Source: Flagellimonas profundi (GTDB lineage Bacteria > Bacteroidota > Bacteroidia > Flavobacteriales > Flavobacteriaceae). From it: a stretch of DNA of 64,000 nt. Shown here one piece after another: positions 1-7,873 of the stretch. The translations under genes were made by a program, and so were the position numbers. Under the pieces are notes generated by a model, which ran no database searches, was not told the DNA's origin, and saw only the letters and a list, made by a program, of their open reading frames with translations. The stretch spans positions 992,001-1,056,000 of the forward strand of contig NZ_JAFLNM010000001.1 in NCBI RefSeq assembly GCF_017313275.1, read 5' to 3'. Position 1 is the first letter of the stretch. Every line of letters begins with the position of its first letter.

Positions 1-16
1 TAACATTTTTCCCTTA

Positions 17-39
17 TCACTCTCAAAATTTGAGAGTGA
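17..39. repeat. Perfect 11-bp inverted repeat, operator-like
   Basis: Arms TCACTCTCAAA and TTTGAGAGTGA are separated by one base. There is no T-run on either side, so an intrinsic terminator is unlikely. It lies about 95 bp ahead of the first bacteriocin-like gene and may be a regulator-binding site for it or for a gene left of the window. No known regulator is assigned. Confidence 0.4.
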
Positions 40-134
40 CATGTCTCATCTTTGAAATGTAACACAAAGCAGCGCGCAACAGAATTTCTGGCTTTGGTTG
101 CAAAAAATTATTGTTTAATTAAAATTTTACTTTT

Positions 135-311
135 ATGAAAAATTTAGAAATCTATGGTGTTCAAGAAATTTCTGATTCTTTAAAGACATCAACACAGGGT
201 GGTACTTGGCTAGGTGAGGCAGTAGGGAAATTCCTTGGTGCCGCTGCAAAATATTCCGGCCCATATGGTGCTTCCTATTTTCTTGTAGACTATACAATAT
301 CTCAAATGTAA
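135..311 (+). CDS. Double-glycine leader peptide, putative bacteriocin peptide 1
   Basis: This 58-aa ORF has a leader of the Bacteroidota double-glycine type: MKNLEIYGVQEIS at the start and QGG at residues 21-23. Cleavage after Gly23 by a C39-peptidase ABC exporter would release a 35-aa core. The core carries a G27-xxx-G31-xxx-G35 ladder, a feature of two-peptide (class IIb) bacteriocins, and is amphipathic and weakly charged. It is followed 22 bp later by a second leader-bearing peptide and then by a CPBP protease, a common immunity type. No exporter is visible; it may lie left of the window. The leader is clear; the bacteriocin role is inferred from context. Confidence 0.72.
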   Translation: MKNLEIYGVQEISDSLKTSTQGGTWLGEAVGKFLGAAAKYSGPYGASYFLVDYTISQM

Positions 312-333
312 TCTTAACTAAAAATTATATAAA

Positions 334-483
334 ATGAATTTTAAATTAAAAGAATTAAACTCAAAAGAGCTGGCTGATATTAACGGAGGTGGTTGGCTTT
401 ATGACACTTATAGAATTGTAGTAGAGGAAGCAGGTGATTTTGTAAAGGGTTTTAAGGATGGATTGGAAAACGGCCTGTTTTAA
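334..483 (+). CDS. Double-glycine leader peptide, putative bacteriocin peptide 2
   Basis: This 49-aa ORF has a textbook ComC/bacteriocin leader: LKELNSKELADINGG at residues 5-19, matching the LxxLsxxELxxIxGG consensus. The predicted core of about 30 aa begins near Gly20-Trp21 and contains G39-xxx-G43-xxx-G47. The spacing after peptide 1 and the terminator right after it suggest a two-gene transcript. Two leader-bearing peptides in tandem, each with a GxxxG ladder, fit a two-component class IIb bacteriocin; a peptide pheromone is the main alternative. Both ORFs are too short for routine gene calling. Confidence 0.75.
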   Translation: MNFKLKELNSKELADINGGGWLYDTYRIVVEEAGDFVKGFKDGLENGLF

Positions 484-507
484 TACAACTCAAATCATTA
501 TAAACTT

Positions 508-531
508 AAAGGGTGTATTCACACCCTTTTT
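508..531 (+). terminator. Intrinsic terminator after the peptide pair
   Basis: The hairpin AAAGGGTGT / ACACCCTTT has a 4-nt loop and runs into TTTTT. It lies 25 bp after the second peptide and before the CPBP gene, so the peptides can be transcribed at higher levels than the downstream protease. Confidence 0.75.
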
Positions 532-594
532 ACAGTTAAATGCGTTTGTTAAATTATATCTATTTAGATTAGAGGAATTGCATAATACGAATAA

Positions 595-1455
595 ATGAAT
601 GAGGTTACATATTTTGCTGGCTGGAAGCGTGTTCTCCTGATAATTTTACCCTATTTCTTTATAACTGGTTTTCTTCAAGTTTTTGGTGAATTATTAACAG
701 GACAAGAAATCACATCTGGATTAATTAATGAGTCAACAGGTCAACACCTTCTAACTTCATTTTTTGGTTTTTTAGGAACTTTATTGGTGGTCTACCTTTT
801 TATGAAGAGACTTGACAATGAAGAGTTTATTGAAATTGGTCTACATCTTAAAAATCATAAAAAAGGTATTTTATTAGGGCTAACTACGGGTTTGTTCATT
901 ATGGTAGCTGGATATCTAGTTCTCGATACATTAAATCAAATAGAGTTTGCTGAGACCACCTTCATGGGTGGTGAGTTCTTAATGACTGTCCTCTTATTTC
1001 TCATAGTTTCTATATCGGAGGAGATATTTTTTAGGGGATATGTTCTCAGAAATTTTATGGAATCTATGAACAAATTTGTAGCCCTATTCGGATCTGCATT
1101 TTTGTTTGCACTTGTGCATGCAGCCAACCCCAATCTTTCCTTAATTGGAAACATCAACCTTTTTCTTGCTGGAGTTTTATTGGGGTTACCTTATGTCTAT
1201 ACCAAAAACCTCATGTTTCCCATTGCTTTTCATTTTAGCTGGAATTTCTTTCAATCCCTATTCGGGTTTAATGTAAGTGGTCTTGATTCCTATTCTCTAA
1301 TCGAGTTTAAAAACACACAGGACACCTGGGTCAGCGGGGGCGATTTCTGTTTTGAAAGATCTGTTTTAGCTTCTGTTCTTCAAATAATTTTAATTGTAGC
1401 CTTCTACATAGTATTCAACAGTAAGAAAAGAGAAAAATTAAGAATCGGGATCTAA
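595..1455 (+). CDS. CPBP intramembrane metalloprotease, putative bacteriocin immunity
   Basis: A 286-aa integral membrane protein with about eight hydrophobic segments. It carries the three CPBP (Abi/CAAX protease-like) motifs: EEIFFRG at 142-148 (EExxxR), a histidine at 175 in FALVHAANP, and HFSWNF at 213-218. CPBP proteins often confer self-immunity next to bacteriocin genes, and the two double-glycine peptides just upstream fit this. An alternative role is processing of the peptides. The start has no clear Shine-Dalgarno site, as is usual in Bacteroidota. The 3' end overlaps the convergent AraC-type gene by 3-4 bp. The family is certain; immunity is inferred. Confidence 0.85.
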   Translation: MNEVTYFAGWKRVLLIILPYFFITGFLQVFGELLTGQEITSGLINESTGQHLLTSFFGFLGTLLVVYLFMKRLDNEEFIEIGLHLKNHKKGILLGLTTGLFIMVAGYLVLDTLNQIEFAETTFMGGEFLMTVLLFLIVSISEEIFFRGYVLRNFMESMNKFVALFGSAFLFALVHAANPNLSLIGNINLFLAGVLLGLPYVYTKNLMFPIAFHFSWNFFQSLFGFNVSGLDSYSLIEFKNTQDTWVSGGDFCFERSVLASVLQIILIVAFYIVFNSKKREKLRIGI

Positions 1456-1940
1456 AATTTTGATTGTGAAGATTTTCTCCACTCATCCTCCAAAATTTGC
1501 TTAAAAAATACCCCAGGCGTTACCCCAGTTTTATTTTTAAAAGACTTGGTGAAAACACTTAAGGAGTTAAACCCGTACATTTCAGCAATCTGAATCATGG
1601 ATTTGGTTTTCACTATATCAGGGTTATCCTTTAAATGATTTATTGCATAGGTGATCCTGATGTCCTTAAGGTAACTCGAGAAATTTTTATTTTTATGTAG
1701 GTTAATTACCTTGGATAAGTAGGTACTGTTGGTGTGGAGTGTTTCGGATAAACTGTGCAAGGTTACTTTGTTATTCAAAAAACCTTTTTGTTCTTCCCAA
1801 GAACCGAGTTTCCTCGATATTTCTAAAATCAACTCGATTTTTATTTTTGATTTCTTGGCGGTTGGCAAAAACGGCTTGAATTGTAATTTCTTTTTTGATA
1901 TTTTCCTTAGTTTTTGCCCAATTACCTCCAAACTAATCAT
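1452..1940 (-). CDS. AraC-family DNA-binding protein, short form
   Basis: A 162-aa protein whose C-terminal two thirds is an AraC-type double helix-turn-helix: TLHSLSETLHTNSTYLSKVI, then SYLKDIRITYAINHL and IAEMYGFNSLSVFTKSFKNKTG. In flavobacteria this version usually ends a longer TPR-plus-membrane sensor protein; here the sensor part is missing. The reading frame stays open upstream to about 2000 with no ATG, so the real start may be non-ATG or the gene may be the remnant of a longer one. It is convergent with the CPBP gene and could regulate the peptide cassette, but nothing proves it. Confidence 0.75.
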   Translation of the reverse strand: MISLEVIGQKLRKISKKKLQFKPFLPTAKKSKIKIELILEISRKLGSWEEQKGFLNNKVTLHSLSETLHTNSTYLSKVINLHKNKNFSSYLKDIRITYAINHLKDNPDIVKTKSMIQIAEMYGFNSLSVFTKSFKNKTGVTPGVFFKQILEDEWRKSSQSKF

Positions 1941-2041
1941 GAATAAATGTATTAATCCCTCATTAGTCAGAAATATAATACTTAATCTAGTGTAATAAGC
2001 TTACAAATTGACGGATACCCCTTTTGAATTGATAAATGAGT

Positions 2042-2419
2042 CTATGGGGTAATCCTTTCAATATTTTCCACTGTAACCTCTTCTTCACAATTTTTGGCCT
2101 TTAATTCCAATGCTTTCCCATTGTACTCATGTGAGATAAAGTATGTTTTACAAGGCTCGGATTTGGTGTCACTCTTGCCAAAATCCACATCGCCGTCATT
2201 TAAAAATGCTTGTACCATAAGGGTATCACGATATTGTTCTGGAAGGTCTTCAGAAAAGACCAATGTTTTGGAGCGCATGTCCTTGAGCACCCTACAATTG
2301 GGGAAATAGCAGAAATCCAATCCTTCTTCACCTGATTTTTTCTTTAAAAAGAAAACCAAAAAAATCAATCCAATGGACAGTCCAACCAAGTACCATCCCA
2401 ATCGTTTCAAAAATGCCAT
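2042..2419 (-). CDS. Small single-pass membrane protein, unknown
   Basis: A 125-aa protein with one N-terminal transmembrane helix (residues 9-26) followed by a soluble part with four cysteines (FCYFPNCRVL, EPCKTYF, KAKNCEE). It lies 5 bp downstream of alanine dehydrogenase on the same strand, so the two are probably co-transcribed. The topology suggests an anchored extracytoplasmic domain with possible disulphides. I do not recognise the family well enough to name it. Confidence 0.7.
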   Translation of the reverse strand: MAFLKRLGWYLVGLSIGLIFLVFFLKKKSGEEGLDFCYFPNCRVLKDMRSKTLVFSEDLPEQYRDTLMVQAFLNDGDVDFGKSDTKSEPCKTYFISHEYNGKALELKAKNCEEEVTVENIERITP

Positions 2420-2424
2420 CTACA

Positions 2425-3624
2425 TTAAAAAATAAGAAAATTAATATCGTTATAGCTCAAACCGAACCAATCCCCCACGGATTTGTTGGTCAAGATGCCG
2501 TGGTACATATAAAGCCCGTTGCGCAGGCCCTTATCAAACCTTAGGGAATGTTCCAGGCCTCCTTCTTCGCCAATTTTCAATAAATAGGGTGTAAAGATAT
2601 TACTTATAGAAATAGAAGAGGTTCTTGGATAGCGCGATGGAATATTGGGGACCCCATAATGGACAACCCCAAATTTTTCAAAGGTGGGCTTTCTGTGGGT
2701 GGTGACTTCCGAGGTTTCAAAACAGCCCCCCATATCAATGCTCACATCAATGATCACCGCCCCTTTTTTCATGTTCTCGACCATGGAGCTCGATACAACC
2801 ACCGGAGAACGGTCCTTTCCACGGGTAGCGCCAATGGCAACATCACAGCGTTTTAAGGATTTGATCAAGTTTTTTGGTTGTACGGTTGATGTGTACAAGG
2901 TCTGGTTTAAACTGGTTTGAAGGTTTCTGAGTTTACTGATGGAGTTGTCGAAAACCTTAACGTTCGCACCTAGCCCTAAAGCCGAACGTGCGGCAAATTC
3001 ACCTACAGTTCCAGCTCCAATAATTACAACTTCAACTGGGGGCACACCACTTATATTTCCAAACATGAGCCCATTGCCCGTATTGGGATTGGACATTAGT
3101 TCGGACGCAATCAAAATGGAGGAAATCCCGGCAATTTCACTGAGTGACCTCACTGCGGGGTAGTTCCCGTCGTCGTCCCTAATGTACTCGAAAGCAATGG
3201 CCGTAAGTCTTTTTTTGGCCATTATTTCAAAATACTCCTTGTTTTGGGTCTTTATCTGTAAGGCGGAAATTATGATTGTCTGTGGGTTCAACAAATCAAT
3301 TTCTGAAAGGGTAGGGGGCTCTACCTTTAAAATAATGGGGCATGAAAATACCTTTTTGGTATCCCGGGTTATTTCTGCTCCCGCGTTGGTATAATCTATA
3401 TCCGAAAAATTGGCGCCTTCACCAGCTCCCGATTCCAAAAGAACGCGATGCCCATTTGCCGTGATGGCATTGACCGCATCCGGTGTAAGGCATACCCGTT
3501 TTTCTTGATATTGGTTTTCCTTTGGAATTCCTATGAAAAGCTCCCCTTTTTGTGTGACAACTTCGAGGGTTTCTTCTTGTGGAAGTAATTGCTGTTTGCT
3601 AAATGGAGAGGAAGCTTGGCTCAT
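2425..3624 (-). CDS. ald: Alanine dehydrogenase
   Basis: A 399-aa enzyme of the alanine dehydrogenase / transhydrogenase-alpha family, which interconverts alanine and pyruvate plus ammonia with NAD. The N-terminal catalytic part shows IGIPKE (31-36) and EKRVCLTP; the Rossmann domain has GAGTVGEFAA (203-212) with an acidic residue at the end of the second strand (D226). An extension of about 25 residues before the usual start is typical of the Bacteroidota form. Family assignment is firm; substrate is inferred from similarity. Confidence 0.9.
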   Translation of the reverse strand: MSQASSPFSKQQLLPQEETLEVVTQKGELFIGIPKENQYQEKRVCLTPDAVNAITANGHRVLLESGAGEGANFSDIDYTNAGAEITRDTKKVFSCPIILKVEPPTLSEIDLLNPQTIIISALQIKTQNKEYFEIMAKKRLTAIAFEYIRDDDGNYPAVRSLSEIAGISSILIASELMSNPNTGNGLMFGNISGVPPVEVVIIGAGTVGEFAARSALGLGANVKVFDNSISKLRNLQTSLNQTLYTSTVQPKNLIKSLKRCDVAIGATRGKDRSPVVVSSSMVENMKKGAVIIDVSIDMGGCFETSEVTTHRKPTFEKFGVVHYGVPNIPSRYPRTSSISISNIFTPYLLKIGEEGGLEHSLRFDKGLRNGLYMYHGILTNKSVGDWFGLSYNDINFLIF

Positions 3625-3668
3625 AAAGGGTAAATCTATTCAAAATACCATAGGGTATTAAAACAAAT

Positions 3669-4217
3669 TTACATTTTTTTTGACACCGTCTTTTGTCGTT
3701 GTTCCAGTTTCTCACGTTCCTTGCGCAATTCCTCTTTTTCCTTTAGGATTTGAAGTTCTGTATCCATGGCTTCCAGGTCTATCCCATGAACGTGCTTATC
3801 CACCAGTTTTACCCTAATAAAATAAACTATGGGAACCACGACCATAGTCACTGCAATCACATAAAGAATTTCGTTTTCATCGATTCGTTCACTATTGGAA
3901 TAGTTCAACACATAGAAAAGTTGAAAACTATACATCGAAATGGGAATCAATATGGCATGGTACCACCAATTTTTTGAGGTAACGAACCATATGACCAAAA
4001 GAAGTAAGGGTACTAATTTGTTCAAATAATAATAGAAAGCTAGACTTACATCATTGTCAAACCCATTCTCCGTAAACTCAATACCTAAAAATGTCCATGT
4101 ATCGGTACCTACTGGTAAATACTTGTAGCCATAAAAAAGTATTGGGGAAATAGCAATAAACAAAGCTACCACCCCTTCAATTACAAACTTCTTCCTGATT
4201 CTAGTTTTATCCTTCAT
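3669..4217 (-). CDS. Four-helix membrane protein with charged C-terminal tail
   Basis: A 182-aa protein with four predicted transmembrane helices (around residues 10-30, 62-80, 85-105 and 115-135) and a highly charged heptad-like tail at 148-182, probably a cytoplasmic coiled coil. It lies 45 bp upstream of alanine dehydrogenase on the same strand. The family is not recognised and there are no catalytic motifs. Confidence 0.7.
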   Translation of the reverse strand: MKDKTRIRKKFVIEGVVALFIAISPILFYGYKYLPVGTDTWTFLGIEFTENGFDNDVSLAFYYYLNKLVPLLLLVIWFVTSKNWWYHAILIPISMYSFQLFYVLNYSNSERIDENEILYVIAVTMVVVPIVYFIRVKLVDKHVHGIDLEAMDTELQILKEKEELRKEREKLEQRQKTVSKKM

Positions 4218-4251
4218 TGTTGTAGATAACTAGAAAAATGAAAGATTATTG

Positions 4252-4288
4252 TAAAAAAAATAATCCCTTCTCGAAAAAAGGGATTATT
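4252..4288 (-). terminator. Intrinsic terminator for the 44-aa peptide gene
   Basis: Read leftwards, the 11-bp stem AATAATCCCTT / AAGGGATTATT has a loop of about 8 nt and is followed by a run of eight T (A8 on the plus strand). It is placed 23 bp after the small secreted peptide gene. Confidence 0.7.
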
Positions 4289-4310
4289 GTTTCGGTTTGG
4301 AAAAAGATTA

Positions 4311-4445
4311 CTAAAGCTTTTTTAGCTGATCTTTTCTAATGCTAGTTGTCTGATCCTTGTCAATGGAAATAGTGCTGGTTGAAACAGCGGTCATTGCCAA
4401 AAATGCAACGGCTAGCAATCCAAAAAAAACTTTTTTAGTGTTCAT
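4311..4445 (-). CDS. Small secreted peptide, 44 aa
   Basis: ATG at 4445. The peptide begins MNTKKVFFGLLAVAFLAMTA, a clear signal-type sequence with a Lys-rich start and a hydrophobic helix. It ends in a short polar tail rich in Ser/Thr, Asp and Lys. It has its own strong terminator, which supports a genuine monocistronic gene. Similar short signal-peptide-plus-tail proteins are common in flavobacteria and unnamed. Function is unknown. Confidence 0.55.
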   Translation of the reverse strand: MNTKKVFFGLLAVAFLAMTAVSTSTISIDKDQTTSIRKDQLKKL

Positions 4446-4620
4446 CGTAAAAGAGTTTTTGGTTAATAAATGAATTAATTCACAAAACAAATGTAGGAAA
4501 ATATTTCAACTAACCATACCTTTTATCGATAAAATTGGAATTTAAACGTAAAAAACGGTCCTTTTATCGAAATCGGCTTGTTCTGTGCAATAATTTCCCT
4601 GAAGATATAGGGATTGCTTT

Positions 4621-5037
4621 TTAAGAAACATTTAACTCGATTGAACGAGTGTTTTCCTCGATAAACTGCAAGAATACCCGTACAGCATCCTCTGGAAGTA
4701 AGGAAGAAATTTTATCGGGCCATTCTATAAACAACCATGCATCGGAACTCAAATAATCCTCAAACCCCATGTCCAAGGCCTCCATTTCATCATTTAACCT
4801 GTAAAAATCAAAATGGTAGGCCAGGGGCATGTCATTTTCGTCATAATACTCATTGACCAAACCAAAGGTGGGGCTGTTGGCCACATCCACGGCACCAAGC
4901 TCTTTAACCAAAGCCTTGACCAATGTGGTCTTGCCGACACCCATATCGCCATACAGGCAAAGAATCTTATTTGGTGCCTTGTGCAATAATTCTTTGGCTA
5001 CCTCCTGAATCCCATTCAATTGAAAAGTTCGCTTCAC
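4621..5037 (-). CDS. tsaE: tRNA threonylcarbamoyladenosine biosynthesis ATPase TsaE
   Basis: A 138-aa P-loop ATPase of the TsaE (YjeE) family, which works with TsaB/TsaD to form t6A37 on ANN-decoding tRNAs. The Walker A motif GDMGVGKTTL is at 30-39, a switch-like SPTFGLVNEY follows, and the conserved HFDFYRL and FIEWPDK motifs are present. The start is a GTG, since no ATG is available; it begins 7 bp after the porX stop, so the two genes probably share a transcript. Length matches the family. Confidence 0.9.
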   Translation of the reverse strand: MKRTFQLNGIQEVAKELLHKAPNKILCLYGDMGVGKTTLVKALVKELGAVDVANSPTFGLVNEYYDENDMPLAYHFDFYRLNDEMEALDMGFEDYLSSDAWLFIEWPDKISSLLPEDAVRVFLQFIEENTRSIELNVS

Positions 5038-5044
5038 TCCAGTC

Positions 5045-6589
5045 TTATTTTGGGTCCAAAACTACAAAAGGAACAATCATTTCCTCTAAAGAAACACCCC
5101 CATGCTGATAGGTATTCCGGTAATAGCTCACATAATGATTGTAGTTGTTCGGGTATGCAAAAAACAGATCGTTCTTCGCAAAAATAAAACTACTGCTCAA
5201 GTTAATGTTCGGCAAGTGAATTTCCTGTGGGTTTTTGGTGGCCAAAACATCTTTGTCTTGATACGTAAGGCTTCGTCCGGTTTTGTAACGGAGATTTAAG
5301 CTCGTTTCCCGGTCTCCTATTACCTTGGAGGGCTGTTTCACATTGATGGTACCGTGGTCCGTGGTCAGTATCAGCTTCATGCCCAAATCCTGTGCCTGCT
5401 GTATGATGTCCAGTAAGGGCGAATTCTTGAACCAGCTCAAAGTAAGTGATCGATATGCTTTATCGTTGGAGGCAAGTTCCTTTACCACTTCCATTTCTGT
5501 TTTGGAATGGGAGAGCATATCCACAAAATTGTAGACAACCACAGTAAGGTCGTTGTCCTTTTGTGATTTAAAATTAGAGGCCAATTGTTTCCCCTGTTTA
5601 AGGTTGCTGATTTTATGATATTCCCAATTGAGGTCCAACCCCAATCGTTTTAATTGTTCTCCCAAGAACTCTGCTTCATGTAGGTTTTTGCCGCCTTCAT
5701 CGGTATCGTTTTTCCACCAATCCGGATAACGTTTTTCCATTTCCGAAGGCATTAGTCCAGAAAACAACGCATTACGGGCATACTGTGTAGCTGTTGGAAG
5801 AATACTGAAATAAGCGCATTCTTGTTTCTTTTTGTAATGGACCGAGAGCGTTTTCTCAAAAGCGAGCCATTGGTCGTACCTTAAATTATCTATGACCACC
5901 AACAAGGTTTTGCTCTCTTCCAATTCAGGCTGAATTTTATTTTTGAACAGGGTGTGGGACATTACGGGAGCATCGCCATCTTTGAACCAATTTTTGTAGT
6001 TTTTGTCCACAAACTTTCCAAACTGCGAATTGGCCTCCACTTTTTGGGACTCCAATATCTCGAACATGCCTGAATCTTCGATTTGCTCTAGTTCGAGTTC
6101 CCAATAAATCAATTTTTTATAGAGGTCCACCCATTCTTCCTGGGTATTGATCATGGAGAGGTCCATGGCGATTTTTCTGAACTCTTGTTGGTAATTGGCG
6201 GTGGTTTTCTCGGAAACCAAACGGGAATTGTCCAAACTTTTTTTAAGCGAGAGTAAAATTTGATTGGGGTTAACCGGTTTTATGAGGTAATCCGCTATTT
6301 TGGAGCCGATGGCTTCGTCCATAATATATTCCTCTTCACTTTTGGTGATCATCACCACAGGAATGGACCCGTCGTACTTTTTTATCTCGGTCAAGGTTTC
6401 CAACCCTGATAGGCCCGGCATATTTTCATCTAAAAAAACAATGTCGAAAAAAGTTTCCTTGATTTCTTCGATGGCATCCTGTCCACTTTGACTGGTCACC
6501 ACTTTATAACCTTTGCTTTCCAGAAATAATATGTGAGGTTTTAATAGGTCTATTTCATCATCGACCCAAAGAATTGTTATCTTGTTCAT
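5045..6589 (-). CDS. porX: PorX-type response regulator with PglZ domain
   Basis: A 514-aa two-domain protein. The N-terminal receiver (1-120) has the acidic pair D10/D11, phosphoacceptor D54 in FLDENMPG, T82 and K104. The C-terminal PglZ/alkaline-phosphatase-like domain has VIDNLRYDQW and TTDHGTINV metal-site motifs. PorX is the response regulator paired with PorY that controls type IX secretion and gliding in Bacteroidota and binds the extracytoplasmic sigma factor SigP. The ATG giving MNKITILWVDDE is chosen because the receiver starts there; the open frame upstream lacks conservation. It is divergent from the HD hydrolase gene with overlapping promoter space. Confidence 0.9.
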   Translation of the reverse strand: MNKITILWVDDEIDLLKPHILFLESKGYKVVTSQSGQDAIEEIKETFFDIVFLDENMPGLSGLETLTEIKKYDGSIPVVMITKSEEEYIMDEAIGSKIADYLIKPVNPNQILLSLKKSLDNSRLVSEKTTANYQQEFRKIAMDLSMINTQEEWVDLYKKLIYWELELEQIEDSGMFEILESQKVEANSQFGKFVDKNYKNWFKDGDAPVMSHTLFKNKIQPELEESKTLLVVIDNLRYDQWLAFEKTLSVHYKKKQECAYFSILPTATQYARNALFSGLMPSEMEKRYPDWWKNDTDEGGKNLHEAEFLGEQLKRLGLDLNWEYHKISNLKQGKQLASNFKSQKDNDLTVVVYNFVDMLSHSKTEMEVVKELASNDKAYRSLTLSWFKNSPLLDIIQQAQDLGMKLILTTDHGTINVKQPSKVIGDRETSLNLRYKTGRSLTYQDKDVLATKNPQEIHLPNINLSSSFIFAKNDLFFAYPNNYNHYVSYYRNTYQHGGVSLEEMIVPFVVLDPK

Positions 6590-6605
6590 ATAGTAGTTAT
6601 CTTTG
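6574..6605 (+). promoter_or_regulatory. Bacteroidota promoter for the HD hydrolase-lpx cluster
   Basis: TTG at 6574-6576, a 21-bp spacer, then TATCTTTG at 6598-6605, matching the TAnnTTTG -7 consensus. The implied transcription start lies downstream of the first TTG codon at 6603, which favours the TTG at 6627 as the translation start. The -33 element lies inside the start of divergent porX. Confidence 0.55.
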
Positions 6606-6626
6606 TGGGAATTAAAACAAAAATCC

Positions 6627-7850
6627 TTGGTAAAAACCAATAAACTTAATGTTTTCAACGATCCAATTTACGGTTTTATTGGAACTCCCAACGAACTAAT
6701 TTTTAGTCTGATCTCGCATCCTTACTTTCAAAGGCTGAGACGAATATCCCAAATGGGGCTGTCCTATTTGGTATATCCCGGAGCACACCACACTCGATTT
6801 CATCATGCGCTGGGCAGTATGCATTTAATGACGAAGGCCATACAGGTTTTAAGGTTAAAGAAAATTGAAATCACACCAGAGGAAGAAAAGGGATTGTTGT
6901 GCGCGATTTTGCTTCACGATATAGGTCACGGACCATTCTCACATGCACTTGAAGGTTTTGTAGCTGAGGAAATCAGTCATGAGCAGATTTCTTTGAAATT
7001 CATGAAGGAGCTGAACAAGGAGTTCAATGGACAGTTGGATATGGCCATTTCCATTTTTCAGGGAGATTATGCCAAGCCATTTTTAAATCAATTGGTATCC
7101 AGTCAATTGGATATGGATCGGTTGGATTACCTTAAACGGGATAGTTTTTACTCAGGGGTTACCGAAGGAAACATCAATTCCGACCGGTTGATTTCCATGC
7201 TTAATGTAGTGGATGGCACTTTGGTAGTGGAAGAGAAGGCTATTTATGCCGTAGAGAAGTTTTTGATGGCCCGTAGATTTATGTATTGGCAGGTGTATCT
7301 TCATAAAACAGGTTTGGTCGCGGAGCAATTGCTTGTCCGAATTATGCAGCGAGCACGGTTTTTACTAAGTAAAGGCGATAACTTGGAGGGTAGTCGACCC
7401 TTGTTGTTTTTTCTACAACAAAACGGTACTTTAACTTTTGATGCGGAAGTTTTAAAAACTTTTGCCGAACTTGATGACATCGATATTCTTGGCGCCCTGA
7501 AAAGTTGGCAATTTCATGATGATTTTGTGCTTTCCAAGCTATGTAAGATGTTGCTGGACAGAAGGTTGCTTCACGTTAAGGTAAAAAAGCGACCATTGAC
7601 CGCTGAAAAATTGAATGAGAAACTTGATTGGATCATAGATAAGTACGGACTTTCTGTGGAGGATGCTTCAAATTTCGTGTTTCAAGGAGAAATATCGAAC
7701 AGGGCCTACAGTAAAGACGAAGCCATTAGAATTTTAAAAAAGAACGGTAAAATTTCAGATGTTTTAAAGGAGTCGGACCAGCTTAGCTTAAAAGCGTTGG
7801 CCAAAACCGTCACCAAATATTATAGCTGCTATCCAAAGAAAGCCGTTTAA
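6627..7850 (+). CDS. HD-domain phosphohydrolase
   Basis: About 407 aa. The HD superfamily metal site is complete: TRFHHALG, the doublet in LLHDIGHGPFSHALEG, and MDRLDYLKRDSFYSG (the distal Asp). It resembles dNTP triphosphohydrolase/SAMHD1-like proteins, so nucleotide phosphate hydrolysis is likely, but the substrate is unproven. No ATG precedes the conserved KLNVFNDPIYGFI; TTG at 6627 is preferred over TTG at 6603 because of the promoter position. It leads directly into lpxD (24 bp), an arrangement seen repeatedly in flavobacteria. Confidence 0.8.
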   Translation: MVKTNKLNVFNDPIYGFIGTPNELIFSLISHPYFQRLRRISQMGLSYLVYPGAHHTRFHHALGSMHLMTKAIQVLRLKKIEITPEEEKGLLCAILLHDIGHGPFSHALEGFVAEEISHEQISLKFMKELNKEFNGQLDMAISIFQGDYAKPFLNQLVSSQLDMDRLDYLKRDSFYSGVTEGNINSDRLISMLNVVDGTLVVEEKAIYAVEKFLMARRFMYWQVYLHKTGLVAEQLLVRIMQRARFLLSKGDNLEGSRPLLFFLQQNGTLTFDAEVLKTFAELDDIDILGALKSWQFHDDFVLSKLCKMLLDRRLLHVKVKKRPLTAEKLNEKLDWIIDKYGLSVEDASNFVFQGEISNRAYSKDEAIRILKKNGKISDVLKESDQLSLKALAKTVTKYYSCYPKKAV

Positions 7851-7873
7851 CAAATTTTGTTACTTTTGCACCA

